Part shown: piece by piece, positions 1 to 5,956 of the stretch | Numbering within the stretch: the first letter of the stretch is position 1 | Layout: every line of letters starts with the position of its first letter | Source of the DNA: Candidatus Aenigmatarchaeota archaeon | Lineage (GTDB): Archaea; Aenigmatarchaeota; Aenigmatarchaeia; QMZP01 | Assembly (NCBI GenBank): GCA_003663445.1 | Contig: QMZZ01000014.1 | Span: forward strand, 1 to 7,657 | DNA: 7,657 nucleotides | Reading direction: 5' to 3' | Made by a program: the position numbers and the translations under genes | Notes under the pieces: generated by a model | The model's input: the letters and a program-made list of their open reading frames with translations, nothing else | The model's database searches: none | What the model was told of the DNA's origin: nothing

Positions 1-938
1 CCTCCCCTGCAGGAACGGCTGACAGGATGGAATGTTTGGCTCCAGTGGAGCTTGAGATGGAGGAGATAAAAAGGGTTGTAGAGCAAACCGGTGGATGTTT
101 GGTGTGGGGCGGTGCGGTTGAACTTGCTCCGGCCGACGACCTGCTTATTCAGATAGAATATCCCCTGGCTATCGATCCGCTTCTGCTTCCTTCTGTTATG
201 TCGAAAAAGAAGGCTGTTCAGGCAAAGTATGTTGTGATAGATATTCCGACAGGGAGGGGGGCGAAGATAAAAACTATAGGGGAAGCAAACGAGCTTGCAG
301 AGAGGTTCATAGAGCTCGGGAAAAGACTGGGGATTCAGGTCAAGTGCGTTTCTACCTTCGGTGAGCAACCGATCGGTTTCGGTATAGGTCCTGCCTTGGA
401 GGCAAGGGAAGCTTTAACGGCTCTTAAAGGGAAACCTCCTGCAGACCTTTTGGATAAGGTCATGCACATTGCCTCCACCCTTCTCGGATTCAAGAACAAG
501 GGTGCAGAAAAAAGGGTTTTACAGATCATAAAATCAGGAAAGGCCGAAAGGAAGCTTAGAGAGATAATAGAGGCCCAGGGAGGGGATCCAAAGGTCCAGC
601 CAGAGGATATACCTATCGGAGAAAAATGCGTCAAGATAAAATCAGGAGAAAGGGGGAGGATTCTGTGGATAAACAATCATGCGATAGCGAGGATAGCGAG
701 GGAGGCAGGAGCTCCTTCAGATAAGGGAGCAGGGATTCTGCTGAGGAAAAAGCTTGGGGACAAGGTCGAGAAGGGAGACGTTCTGCTTGAAATTTATGCC
801 GAAAAGGGATTCAAACTTAATAGAGCTTTAGAACTTGCAGAGGAGCTCGATGTCATGGGTATAGGTGAGAGATATGAGATGCTTTTAGCAAAGATACCCG
901 AAGAAAAGCATAAGCGGATTTTCATCCTGGAGAGGTAG
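1..938 (+). CDS. deoA: AMP phosphorylase (archaeal thymidine phosphorylase family), 3' part, 5' end outside window
   Basis: Converts AMP and phosphate to adenine and ribose 1,5-bisphosphate, the first step of the archaeal AMP pathway that can feed ribulose-1,5-bisphosphate to type III RuBisCO (family knowledge; the other two enzymes are not in this window). The frame is open from base 3. The ATG at base 27 is internal, because the conserved SPAGTADRME motif of the glycosyltransferase-family-3 core spans it. About 311 codons are visible, against about 500 for archaeal AMP phosphorylases, so roughly 190 N-terminal residues are missing. Numbering from Met27: LAPADD at 33-38, IDPLLLPSVMSKK at 50-62, IPTGRGAKIKTI at 73-84, GPALEAREAL at 121-130, and a C-terminal PYNP_C-like barrel from about 203, with AIAREAGAP near 219-230. 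The AMP-type motifs, rather than bacterial thymidine phosphorylase ones, support the AMP assignment. It ends 4 bases from the thrS stop. Confidence 0.93.
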   Translation, partial: SPAGTADRMECLAPVELEMEEIKRVVEQTGGCLVWGGAVELAPADDLLIQIEYPLAIDPLLLPSVMSKKKAVQAKYVVIDIPTGRGAKIKTIGEANELAERFIELGKRLGIQVKCVSTFGEQPIGFGIGPALEAREALTALKGKPPADLLDKVMHIASTLLGFKNKGAEKRVLQIIKSGKAERKLREIIEAQGGDPKVQPEDIPIGEKCVKIKSGERGRILWINNHAIARIAREAGAPSDKGAGILLRKKLGDKVEKGDVLLEIYAEKGFKLNRALELAEELDVMGIGERYEMLLAKIPEEKHKRIFILER

Positions 939-942
939 AAGA

Positions 943-2823
943 CTAACCGAGGAATGTCGGTCTTTTCGAAAGCAAGCGCGGAAGAGGCAGGGGTTTGAAG
1001 GGCTTTCCCTCGATTCTGGGTTTTGCCCATTTCAGGATTTCCTCAAGCTTGAGCTGCTTTACCTCTCCGCTCTCCCTGAACCTTACCGCGAGCTTTCCTG
1101 ATTTCTTTTCCCTTTCACCGAGAACCACTATAAGCGGTATCCATTCGAGCTCGGCATCCCTTATCTTCTTCTGAACTGTCTCTGTCCTATCATCTATGTC
1201 AACCCTTAAACCGTTATTTTCCAGCTCCTCTGCCAGCTCCTCTGCCCAAGGTATGAATGAATCGTTAACAGGGCATAGCCTTATCTGGATAGGAGATAAC
1301 CAGAACGGCAGTAATGCTCTTTCAGGATTTTTCATCCAGGCCTTCTCAAGCATTGCATACATGCACCTTTCGATGCCACCAGAAGGGGAGCAGTGGAGGA
1401 CTATCGGATATCTCTCCTTTCCCTTAGAATCCGTATACTTTACCCCGTATCTTTTCGCGTTTTCATGATCTATCTGTACCGTTGAGAGGGCCGATGCCTT
1501 ATCGAGAGCATCGATGAAGTTGAATTCGAATTTCGGATCGAAGTAAGCGTAACGATATTTCCACCTTTCGATAAGAACGGGCTTTTTCACAAGCTTCACA
1601 AGTTCGAGGATAAAGCTCTTGTTTTTCTTCCAAAACTCTTCAGTGAACCTTATGGCTGTTTCGTAATCCTCTGGTCTGAAACCGAGGTCCTGCATGCATT
1701 CCATACAGAGCTTGAACTGCTTTTTATATTCCTCTTTTGCCTGCTCAAGGTCCTGGCAGAAAGTATGCATATCTGGCATCGTGAAAGCCCTCAGCCTTCT
1801 CAAACCCGTGAGCTCCCCGGCTTTTTCGAGTCTGAAGGAATAGCGAGTGAGCTCGTAAAGCCTGAAAGGAAGGAAGCGGTAGGAGAGGTTCATTCCTGCG
1901 GCTATCAGGAACTGACCAAAACATGCAGAGAACCTGAGGAAGAACTTCTTTTTTGCCGATTCGACTATATACTGCCTTGCAGGGAAGCGATTCAGATAAT
2001 CCTTCAGGGCAGGATGTTCGAAATCGTACATCACAGGACTTTCTATTTCCATAGCACCGAACTTCCTGACTTTTTCACCCACCCATTCTTCCAGGAGCTG
2101 TTTGATAAGCCTTCCCTTGGGATAGTATCTCAGATTTCCCGGATCGGACCCAGGTTCGTAATCCGCTATTTCGAGTTTTCTCATAAGCCTGACGTGAGGC
2201 GGTTCTTGGGTAACGATCCTGGATTTGGCTATTTCATACCTTGCAAACTTTTCAAGGTTGGGATGCCTTGAGAAATCGAACCCCGTTAGCTTGTCCCTTT
2301 TCAGCCCTATCCTGTGAAGCTTCCCGTTCGGCTCAAGGATGAACCATTCAGATTTTATTTTTTCCTCCTTTTTCAGCGATTCTGAAACCAGCTCCTCTAC
2401 CTCTCCTGGACCGAACTCCCGGCTGAGCTCTGAAAGGGGATGACCTTTGCATTTTAGGCAAAAAGCTTTATACCAGCCGAAGGGTGCCCTTTTGACCTTT
2501 ATCTTTCTTTTCACCAGTTCCTCTTCTATCTGTTTAAGTATCTCAAAAGCATTTTGCGGGGAGGCAAGCTTCGAGGAAAGATGTGCATACGGATAGAGAA
2601 CCAAAGTTTTTGCCTTTACCTGCTTCATCACATCCAGGATCTCCTTTACAGCCCTTGCTATTACCTGCTTTGGCTCTCTTTCATCAGCTTCCTCGACAGC
2701 CGAAAAAGCCACCAAGCAGTTCTTGACTTTTTCCTGCTTTTTCTCGCTTTCTTCTGCTTGAGAAATGGCTTTCTGCTTCAGCTCCCATTCGATCCAATCG
2801 GCATGGATAAAAAGTATTTTCAT
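943..2823 (-). CDS. thrS: Threonyl-tRNA synthetase, archaeal type with N-terminal editing domain
   Basis: Charges tRNA-Thr with threonine and removes mischarged serine; cytosolic. It has 626 residues, the usual archaeal length. Domains: residues 1-~140 are the archaeal D-aminoacyl-tRNA deacylase-like editing domain, with YPYAHLSS (His81), GWYKAF (Tyr118, Lys119) and GHPLSE (Glu132) matching residues known from Pyrococcus editing domains; ~225-500 is the class II catalytic core, with motif 1 near 261 (ESPVMYD), motif 2 at 321-356 (RLYELTRYSFR to FTMPDMHTFC) and motif 3 at 482-493 (GGIERCMYAMLE); ~505-600 is the anticodon-binding domain. The zinc ligands expected in ThrRS are present as Cys301, His353 and His477. 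The protein ends in the common archaeal tail (LPRLLSKRPTFLG). The ATG lies 23-30 bases downstream of a TATA-like TATATTAT with no Shine-Dalgarno sequence, which points to a leaderless message. The gene appears intact. Confidence 0.97.
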   Translation of the reverse strand: MKILFIHADWIEWELKQKAISQAEESEKKQEKVKNCLVAFSAVEEADEREPKQVIARAVKEILDVMKQVKAKTLVLYPYAHLSSKLASPQNAFEILKQIEEELVKRKIKVKRAPFGWYKAFCLKCKGHPLSELSREFGPGEVEELVSESLKKEEKIKSEWFILEPNGKLHRIGLKRDKLTGFDFSRHPNLEKFARYEIAKSRIVTQEPPHVRLMRKLEIADYEPGSDPGNLRYYPKGRLIKQLLEEWVGEKVRKFGAMEIESPVMYDFEHPALKDYLNRFPARQYIVESAKKKFFLRFSACFGQFLIAAGMNLSYRFLPFRLYELTRYSFRLEKAGELTGLRRLRAFTMPDMHTFCQDLEQAKEEYKKQFKLCMECMQDLGFRPEDYETAIRFTEEFWKKNKSFILELVKLVKKPVLIERWKYRYAYFDPKFEFNFIDALDKASALSTVQIDHENAKRYGVKYTDSKGKERYPIVLHCSPSGGIERCMYAMLEKAWMKNPERALLPFWLSPIQIRLCPVNDSFIPWAEELAEELENNGLRVDIDDRTETVQKKIRDAELEWIPLIVVLGEREKKSGKLAVRFRESGEVKQLKLEEILKWAKPRIEGKPFKPLPLPRLLSKRPTFLG

Positions 2824-2854
2824 ATTTTATTATGATTTCTTATTAATAATATAC
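2824..2854. promoter_or_regulatory. 31-bp divergent promoter region between thrS and tRNA-Gln
   Basis: This AT-rich gap holds two opposed TATA-like boxes. On the minus strand TATATTAT (2853-2846) sits at -30 to -23 from the thrS ATG. On the plus strand TTTATTAT (2826-2833) sits at -29 to -22 from the first base of the tRNA. Archaeal TATA boxes are centred about 26 bases before the transcription start, so both transcripts would begin at or next to the first base of their gene. No Shine-Dalgarno sequence precedes thrS. The boxes are read from sequence; use and start sites are inferred. Confidence 0.7.
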
Positions 2855-2927
2855 AGCCCCGTGGTGTAGCGGTCAAGCATGGCGGGCTCTGGACCCGCAG
2901 ACGGCGGTTCGAATCCGCCCGGGGCTA
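2855..2927 (+). tRNA. tRNA-Gln, anticodon CUG
   Basis: A 73-base cloverleaf folds completely by eye. The acceptor stem pairs AGCCCCG (2855-2861) with CGGGGCT (2920-2926), followed by discriminator A2927. The D stem pairs 2864-2867 with 2877-2880, with G-U wobbles at both ends. The anticodon stem GCGGG/CCCGC (2882-2886 with 2894-2898) closes the loop CTCTGGA, giving anticodon CTG (2889-2891), which reads the Gln codon CAG. A 4-base variable loop follows. The T stem GGCGG/CCGCC encloses TTCGAAT. There is no intron, and CCA is not encoded (TAA follows). The first pair is A1-U72, the pair I recall for archaeal tRNA-Gln recognised by GatDE. The gene lies next to gatE and gatD, whose product turns Glu into Gln on this tRNA. 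A separate isoacceptor for CAA codons must be encoded elsewhere. Confidence 0.96.
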
Positions 2928-2929
2928 TA

Positions 2930-3193
2930 ATGAAACTCCTCCTGGCATCAACGCTCTTGATAATCTTCATTTCGGCCTTTTTCTCACTCTTCCTTCTCGA
3001 GAAAACCATCATTCCGCATCTCGTCTGTTTGCAGGAGGCCGAAGACCCGCTTTCGGCAAAATGTCAGACAGGACAGCAGTTTCTGGCAGGTCTTGCCATG
3101 CTCCTTGCCTTCATCTTAATAGACGCTGTAACCCTCTATCTCTTTTTCAGCTCCTTAAGGCCTGCAAAATCATTCGGAGAGCTCTTCTTTTAA
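2930..3193 (+). CDS. Small two-helix membrane protein of unknown function
   Basis: I do not recognise this 87-residue protein. The start at 2930 is chosen because an upstream in-frame ATG (2879) lies inside the tRNA and would translate it. Residues ~3-22 (LLLASTLLIIFISAFFSLFL) and ~51-71 (around LAGLAMLLAFILIDAVTLYL) are strongly hydrophobic and look like two membrane helices. The linking segment carries two cysteines (CLQEAEDPLSAKC) that could form a disulfide if it faces outside. The first helix could alternatively be an uncleaved signal anchor. The start codon is two bases after the tRNA discriminator, with no room for its own promoter or ribosome-binding site, so expression would depend on the tRNA transcript. 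Its last 24 bases overlap the end of gatE on the other strand. Codon choice resembles the neighbours. It could be a chance ORF: a T5 run at 2978-2982 might end the tRNA transcript inside it. Confidence 0.6.
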   Translation: MKLLLASTLLIIFISAFFSLFLLEKTIIPHLVCLQEAEDPLSAKCQTGQQFLAGLAMLLAFILIDAVTLYLFFSSLRPAKSFGELFF

Positions 3194-4609
3194 TATCTTT
3201 GCTATCAGGCTTCCTGGAGCCCTGCCCCTTACCTGCTTCATCACAAGTCCCATATAGGCCTGGAAGGGGTTTCTCAGCTCCCGAAGCTCTGGTTTCTCCT
3301 TCAAGATCTTCTTAACCAACCTTTTGACCTCTTCCGGTCCCAAGGTCTCGGACACCAGCTCCTCGATCCTGGCCTGGGGGTTTTCGGCAAACTTTTTCAA
3401 AAGCTCTGGTATACCTTCTTTAGCTATCCTTTCTTCCCTTAATGCTTCAAAAACGAACCTGAAATGCCTCGCTTCAAGCTTTTCTATCCCTACCCCCTCT
3501 CTTTTCAACCCCTTCAAAACATTTACCAGCACGTTTGCCACTAGCTTCGGATCTGCCCATTGGATGAGATATTCGAAAAGTCCTGCTTTATCAGATCTGG
3601 CAAGCTGCGATGCTAGCTCCCAGCTCAGCTTATAACCCTCAACCCATCTCTTTATTTTCTCATCCAGCAATTCTGGAAGCTTTAGCTTTAGAGCATCTAA
3701 CCAGCTTCTATCTATCCTTACAGGCGGGCAGTCTGTTTCCGGATAAAGCCTTGCAGCCCCAGGAAGCGGCCTGAGGAATTCGGTCGTCCCGTCGGGATTT
3801 GCCTTTCTTACCTCTGGTCTCGGTTTTTCTCCTGCTTTAAGCAGGCTTTCCTGTCTTTTTGCTTCGAACTCTAAGACCTTAGGGATCAAGCTAAGGGACT
3901 GAACACCCTTTATCTCTACCCTAACCCCTCCTGGAATGGAGATATTAAGGTCCTGCCTGATCGTGCCGAGACCCGTCTTGACCCTTTGGGTCGATCTGAG
4001 GATCATCCCCAGTTTTTCAGCTGTTTCCCTTGCCTCCTCAAAGTTGGTTATATCGGGCTGTGTTCCTATCTCAACCAAAGGTATCCCAAAGCGGTTGAGC
4101 CCATAAGTCACGAGCTCCGGTTTTCCGGCCTTCCTGCCAAGGATTTGTGCAGATTCTTCTTCCAGACAGACGGACTTTATCCCTACCTTTCCGAACGATG
4201 TTTTGATCCATCCGTTCATGCCGATAAGTGCAGTGCGCTGAAAGCCTGTGGTATCGGATCCGTCGATAACGATCTTCCGCATGATGTGTATCTCATCCGG
4301 TATATCGCAATTAAGCATCAGGGCTATCATTACAGCCGTTTCGAGGGCTTCTGGATTTAGTTGATGAGGTGGTTCTTCATCAAGCTCGACCAAACAGCTT
4401 TCATTCGGATAATGCTTATAAGCAAAAACCCTGTTCCTCAGAAACTCATACTGAGCCGCAACATCCACATCCCCAAGCTCACCCGGAACCGGCCTGAGCC
4501 TTCTGACTATCTCGAGCTGGGGTTTTTCATGCATCCCTGAACTGCAGGGACAGAAAAGCTTATGAGTAAGCAATTGCTGATGAATCTCGATACCGCATTT
4601 TATTTTCAT
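3170..4609 (-). CDS. gatE: Glu-tRNA(Gln) amidotransferase subunit E, lacking the AspRS-like insertion domain
   Basis: Activates the gamma-carboxyl of Glu on Glu-tRNA(Gln) with ATP and accepts ammonia from GatD to give Gln-tRNA(Gln). Residues 1-~300 form the cradle (GatB/E kinase-like) domain: CGIEIHQQL at 5-13 (Glu8, His10 in the metal-site motif), LFCPC at 18-22, DEEPPH at 77-82, CLEEES at 148-153, GIPLVEIGTQPD at 175-186, GTIRQDLNIS at 215-224 and FLRPLPGAARLYPETD at 278-293. A helical domain follows (~300-440), then a YqeY-like tail (~443-479, MGLVMKQVRGRAPGSLIAKIL). Known GatE proteins are about 620 residues; this one has 479. The roughly 140 missing residues correspond to the AspRS-like/GAD insertion between KRQESLL (251-257) and PDGTT (272-276), replaced by a short linker (258-271). 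The frame is continuous, so this is not a frameshift. It is coupled to gatD by an ATGA overlap, and no Shine-Dalgarno sequence is seen. GatE-type motifs argue against calling it GatB. Confidence 0.94.
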   Translation of the reverse strand: MKIKCGIEIHQQLLTHKLFCPCSSGMHEKPQLEIVRRLRPVPGELGDVDVAAQYEFLRNRVFAYKHYPNESCLVELDEEPPHQLNPEALETAVMIALMLNCDIPDEIHIMRKIVIDGSDTTGFQRTALIGMNGWIKTSFGKVGIKSVCLEEESAQILGRKAGKPELVTYGLNRFGIPLVEIGTQPDITNFEEARETAEKLGMILRSTQRVKTGLGTIRQDLNISIPGGVRVEIKGVQSLSLIPKVLEFEAKRQESLLKAGEKPRPEVRKANPDGTTEFLRPLPGAARLYPETDCPPVRIDRSWLDALKLKLPELLDEKIKRWVEGYKLSWELASQLARSDKAGLFEYLIQWADPKLVANVLVNVLKGLKREGVGIEKLEARHFRFVFEALREERIAKEGIPELLKKFAENPQARIEELVSETLGPEEVKRLVKKILKEKPELRELRNPFQAYMGLVMKQVRGRAPGSLIAKILKEELSE

Positions 4610-5925
4610 ATCAGGAACGTGTCTGGCAGGCTTCTTTCTTTAATCTCTCCTGCAAGATTCTGAAGCATGAGCTTTCTAACCTCCTCCGGGTCCTGAGTAT
4701 GACCCAAAACCCATCCAAGTTTTACATAAGCTGTTTCTGGAAGCATGTCCTCCCCTGAGATCGCCCCTGTTGAGAAAAGGATTCTCAGGTTTGTGTAGAC
4801 CCATGGGTTCACCCTGCCGTACAGGGTTTGGGTCGTGATCACGACAGGGATCCCGTCCTTCACCAGTTTCTTTATAGCAGGGATCCAGCTTTTCCTTGCT
4901 TGGGTCGGAACATGACCCAGACCGGTTCCCTCTATCACAATTCCTCTGTACCCCTTTGATGCTAGAAACTCGAGTAAAGCAGGATCCGAACCAGGATAGG
5001 CTTTTATTAAAGCTACCCTTTCCTCAAATTTCACATCTGCCTCCACCTGCGAATCGGATCTTTTTCTGTAAGCCGTCAGGGTCTCCAGCCTTCCATCAGG
5101 CCAAACCCTTGCTATCGGCTTGCTGTTTATCGGTCTGAAAGCATCCCTTCTGGTCGAATGGAGCTTTCTTGCTTTAGTTCCGGGTAGAAAATGGCAATAG
5201 TCATCCGAGGATGTCGCATGCATGCATATTCCTACCTCAGCAATATCTGACCTTGCTACCCAGCATGAGCATATGAGATTCATCCCGGCATCCGAGGAGG
5301 GCCTGTCAGAAGATCTCTGAGAGCCTGTTAGCACTACGGGTTTTGAGAGATTCCTCAACATAAAAGAAAGGGCTGCAGAGGTGAAATGCATCGTATCAGT
5401 CCCGTGAGCTATTACAACCCCGTCTGCCTCCCGATTTAGCTTTTTTGCAACCTCTTTTGCCAGCACCTGCCAGTCCTTGGGGTCCATATCTTCGGACATT
5501 TTCGTGAACGGTCTCTGAATACTTTCCAGCCTGGCTATCTCTGAAAGTTCAGGGAGATTGAAAAGGAATTCCTCAGGCTCCATCAAAGCATAAACCCCTC
5601 CTGTTCTGTAGTCCACCCTCGAACCTATCGTCCCGCCGACCGCAAAGAGTGTCACGCCTGGAAGATCTTTTCTAAATTTTGGAGGTTTTGGCTTTCTGGC
5701 TTTTTCCGTCGGTGCCTTAAGCTTTCTGATTTTTATTCCTTTCTCAAAAGCTATCCCGAGATTATATCCCGATGGAAGCTTAAGGACCAGGCAGTTCGGA
5801 TCCCCTGTCTCTGGTCTTGGCATAAGGATTCCCTGATAAATCTTTCCTTTCTTTTCAATCTCAACCCTATCTCCTGCTTTTACCCCAACCCTTTCGAGAA
5901 ATTTCCTGATAGCTTGGGAATACAT
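4606..5925 (-). CDS. gatD: Glu-tRNA(Gln) amidotransferase subunit D (asparaginase-like)
   Basis: Releases ammonia from an amide donor (Gln or Asn in the family) and passes it to GatE for Gln-tRNA(Gln) formation. The protein has 439 residues, near the family norm. Residues ~8-70 form the N-terminal small beta-barrel typical of GatD (VKAGDRVEIEKKGKIYQGIL and following). From ~90 comes the asparaginase-type amidase: GGT at 97-99 with catalytic Thr99, AHGTDTMH at 173-180 with Thr176 and Asp177, and KARKLHSTRRD at 251-261 with Lys254. This is the Thr/Thr/Asp/Lys set known for GatD and L-asparaginases. LTGSQRSSDRPSSDAGMN (199-216), IEGTGLGH (331-338) and DMLPETAYVKLGWVLG (393-408) are further GatD-type motifs that separate it from plain asparaginase. 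The residue before the catalytic GGT is Val96 instead of the common Thr. The stop overlaps the gatE start by 4 bases. A TATA-like TTTTAATTT lies 21-29 bases upstream of the ATG. Confidence 0.96.
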   Translation of the reverse strand: MYSQAIRKFLERVGVKAGDRVEIEKKGKIYQGILMPRPETGDPNCLVLKLPSGYNLGIAFEKGIKIRKLKAPTEKARKPKPPKFRKDLPGVTLFAVGGTIGSRVDYRTGGVYALMEPEEFLFNLPELSEIARLESIQRPFTKMSEDMDPKDWQVLAKEVAKKLNREADGVVIAHGTDTMHFTSAALSFMLRNLSKPVVLTGSQRSSDRPSSDAGMNLICSCWVARSDIAEVGICMHATSSDDYCHFLPGTKARKLHSTRRDAFRPINSKPIARVWPDGRLETLTAYRKRSDSQVEADVKFEERVALIKAYPGSDPALLEFLASKGYRGIVIEGTGLGHVPTQARKSWIPAIKKLVKDGIPVVITTQTLYGRVNPWVYTNLRILFSTGAISGEDMLPETAYVKLGWVLGHTQDPEEVRKLMLQNLAGEIKERSLPDTFLI

Positions 5926-5956
5926 ATTCTTATTTTGGATTTCCTAAATTAAAACT
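5926..5956. promoter_or_regulatory. 31-bp divergent promoter region between gatD and the rqcH-like gene
   Basis: Two opposed TATA-like elements are visible. TTTTAATTT on the minus strand (5954-5946) is at -29 to -21 from the gatD ATG. TTATTTT on the plus strand (5930-5936) is at -27 to -21 from the ATG at 5957. Neither start codon is preceded by a Shine-Dalgarno sequence. Both spacings suit leaderless transcripts that begin at the ATG. Element use is inferred from spacing only. Confidence 0.62.

Noticed and set aside
27..29. ATG at 27 as the true start of the AMP phosphorylase
   Set aside because: The frame is open upstream and encodes the conserved SPAGTADR motif running into this Met; the real start is outside the window.
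682..706. Tandem GATAGCGAG-like repeat
   Set aside because: It codes for the conserved AIARIAREAGAP stretch of the AMP phosphorylase; two copies within a coding motif are not an independent repeat.
961..966. TCTTTT as a terminator for the AMP phosphorylase
   Set aside because: Too short and interrupted, and inside the thrS coding region; no convincing T-run is present.
1765..2271. 168-aa plus-strand ORF
   Set aside because: It lies wholly antisense to the catalytic core of thrS, whose zinc ligands and class II motifs are clear; its composition is not protein-like.
2879..2929. Longer start (ATG at 2879) for the small membrane protein
   Set aside because: It would translate the anticodon, T-arm and acceptor of the tRNA; the ATG at 2930 leaves the hydrophobic N-terminus at the start.
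2830..3012. 60-aa minus-strand ORF containing APGGFEPPSAGPEPAMLDRY
   Set aside because: This is the antisense translation of the tRNA-Gln gene, a familiar false-protein pattern.
3986..4360. 124-aa plus-strand ORF
   Set aside because: Antisense to conserved GatE cradle motifs, with no recognisable protein features.
3170..4609. Short GatE as a frameshifted or broken gene
   Set aside because: One continuous frame carries both N- and C-terminal family motifs to the expected tail; only the internal insertion is absent.
3170..4609. Calling the short protein bacterial-type GatB
   Set aside because: CGIEIHQQL, LFCPC and FLRPLPGAARLYPETD are GatE-type; the gene overlaps gatD, and no gatA or gatC is present.
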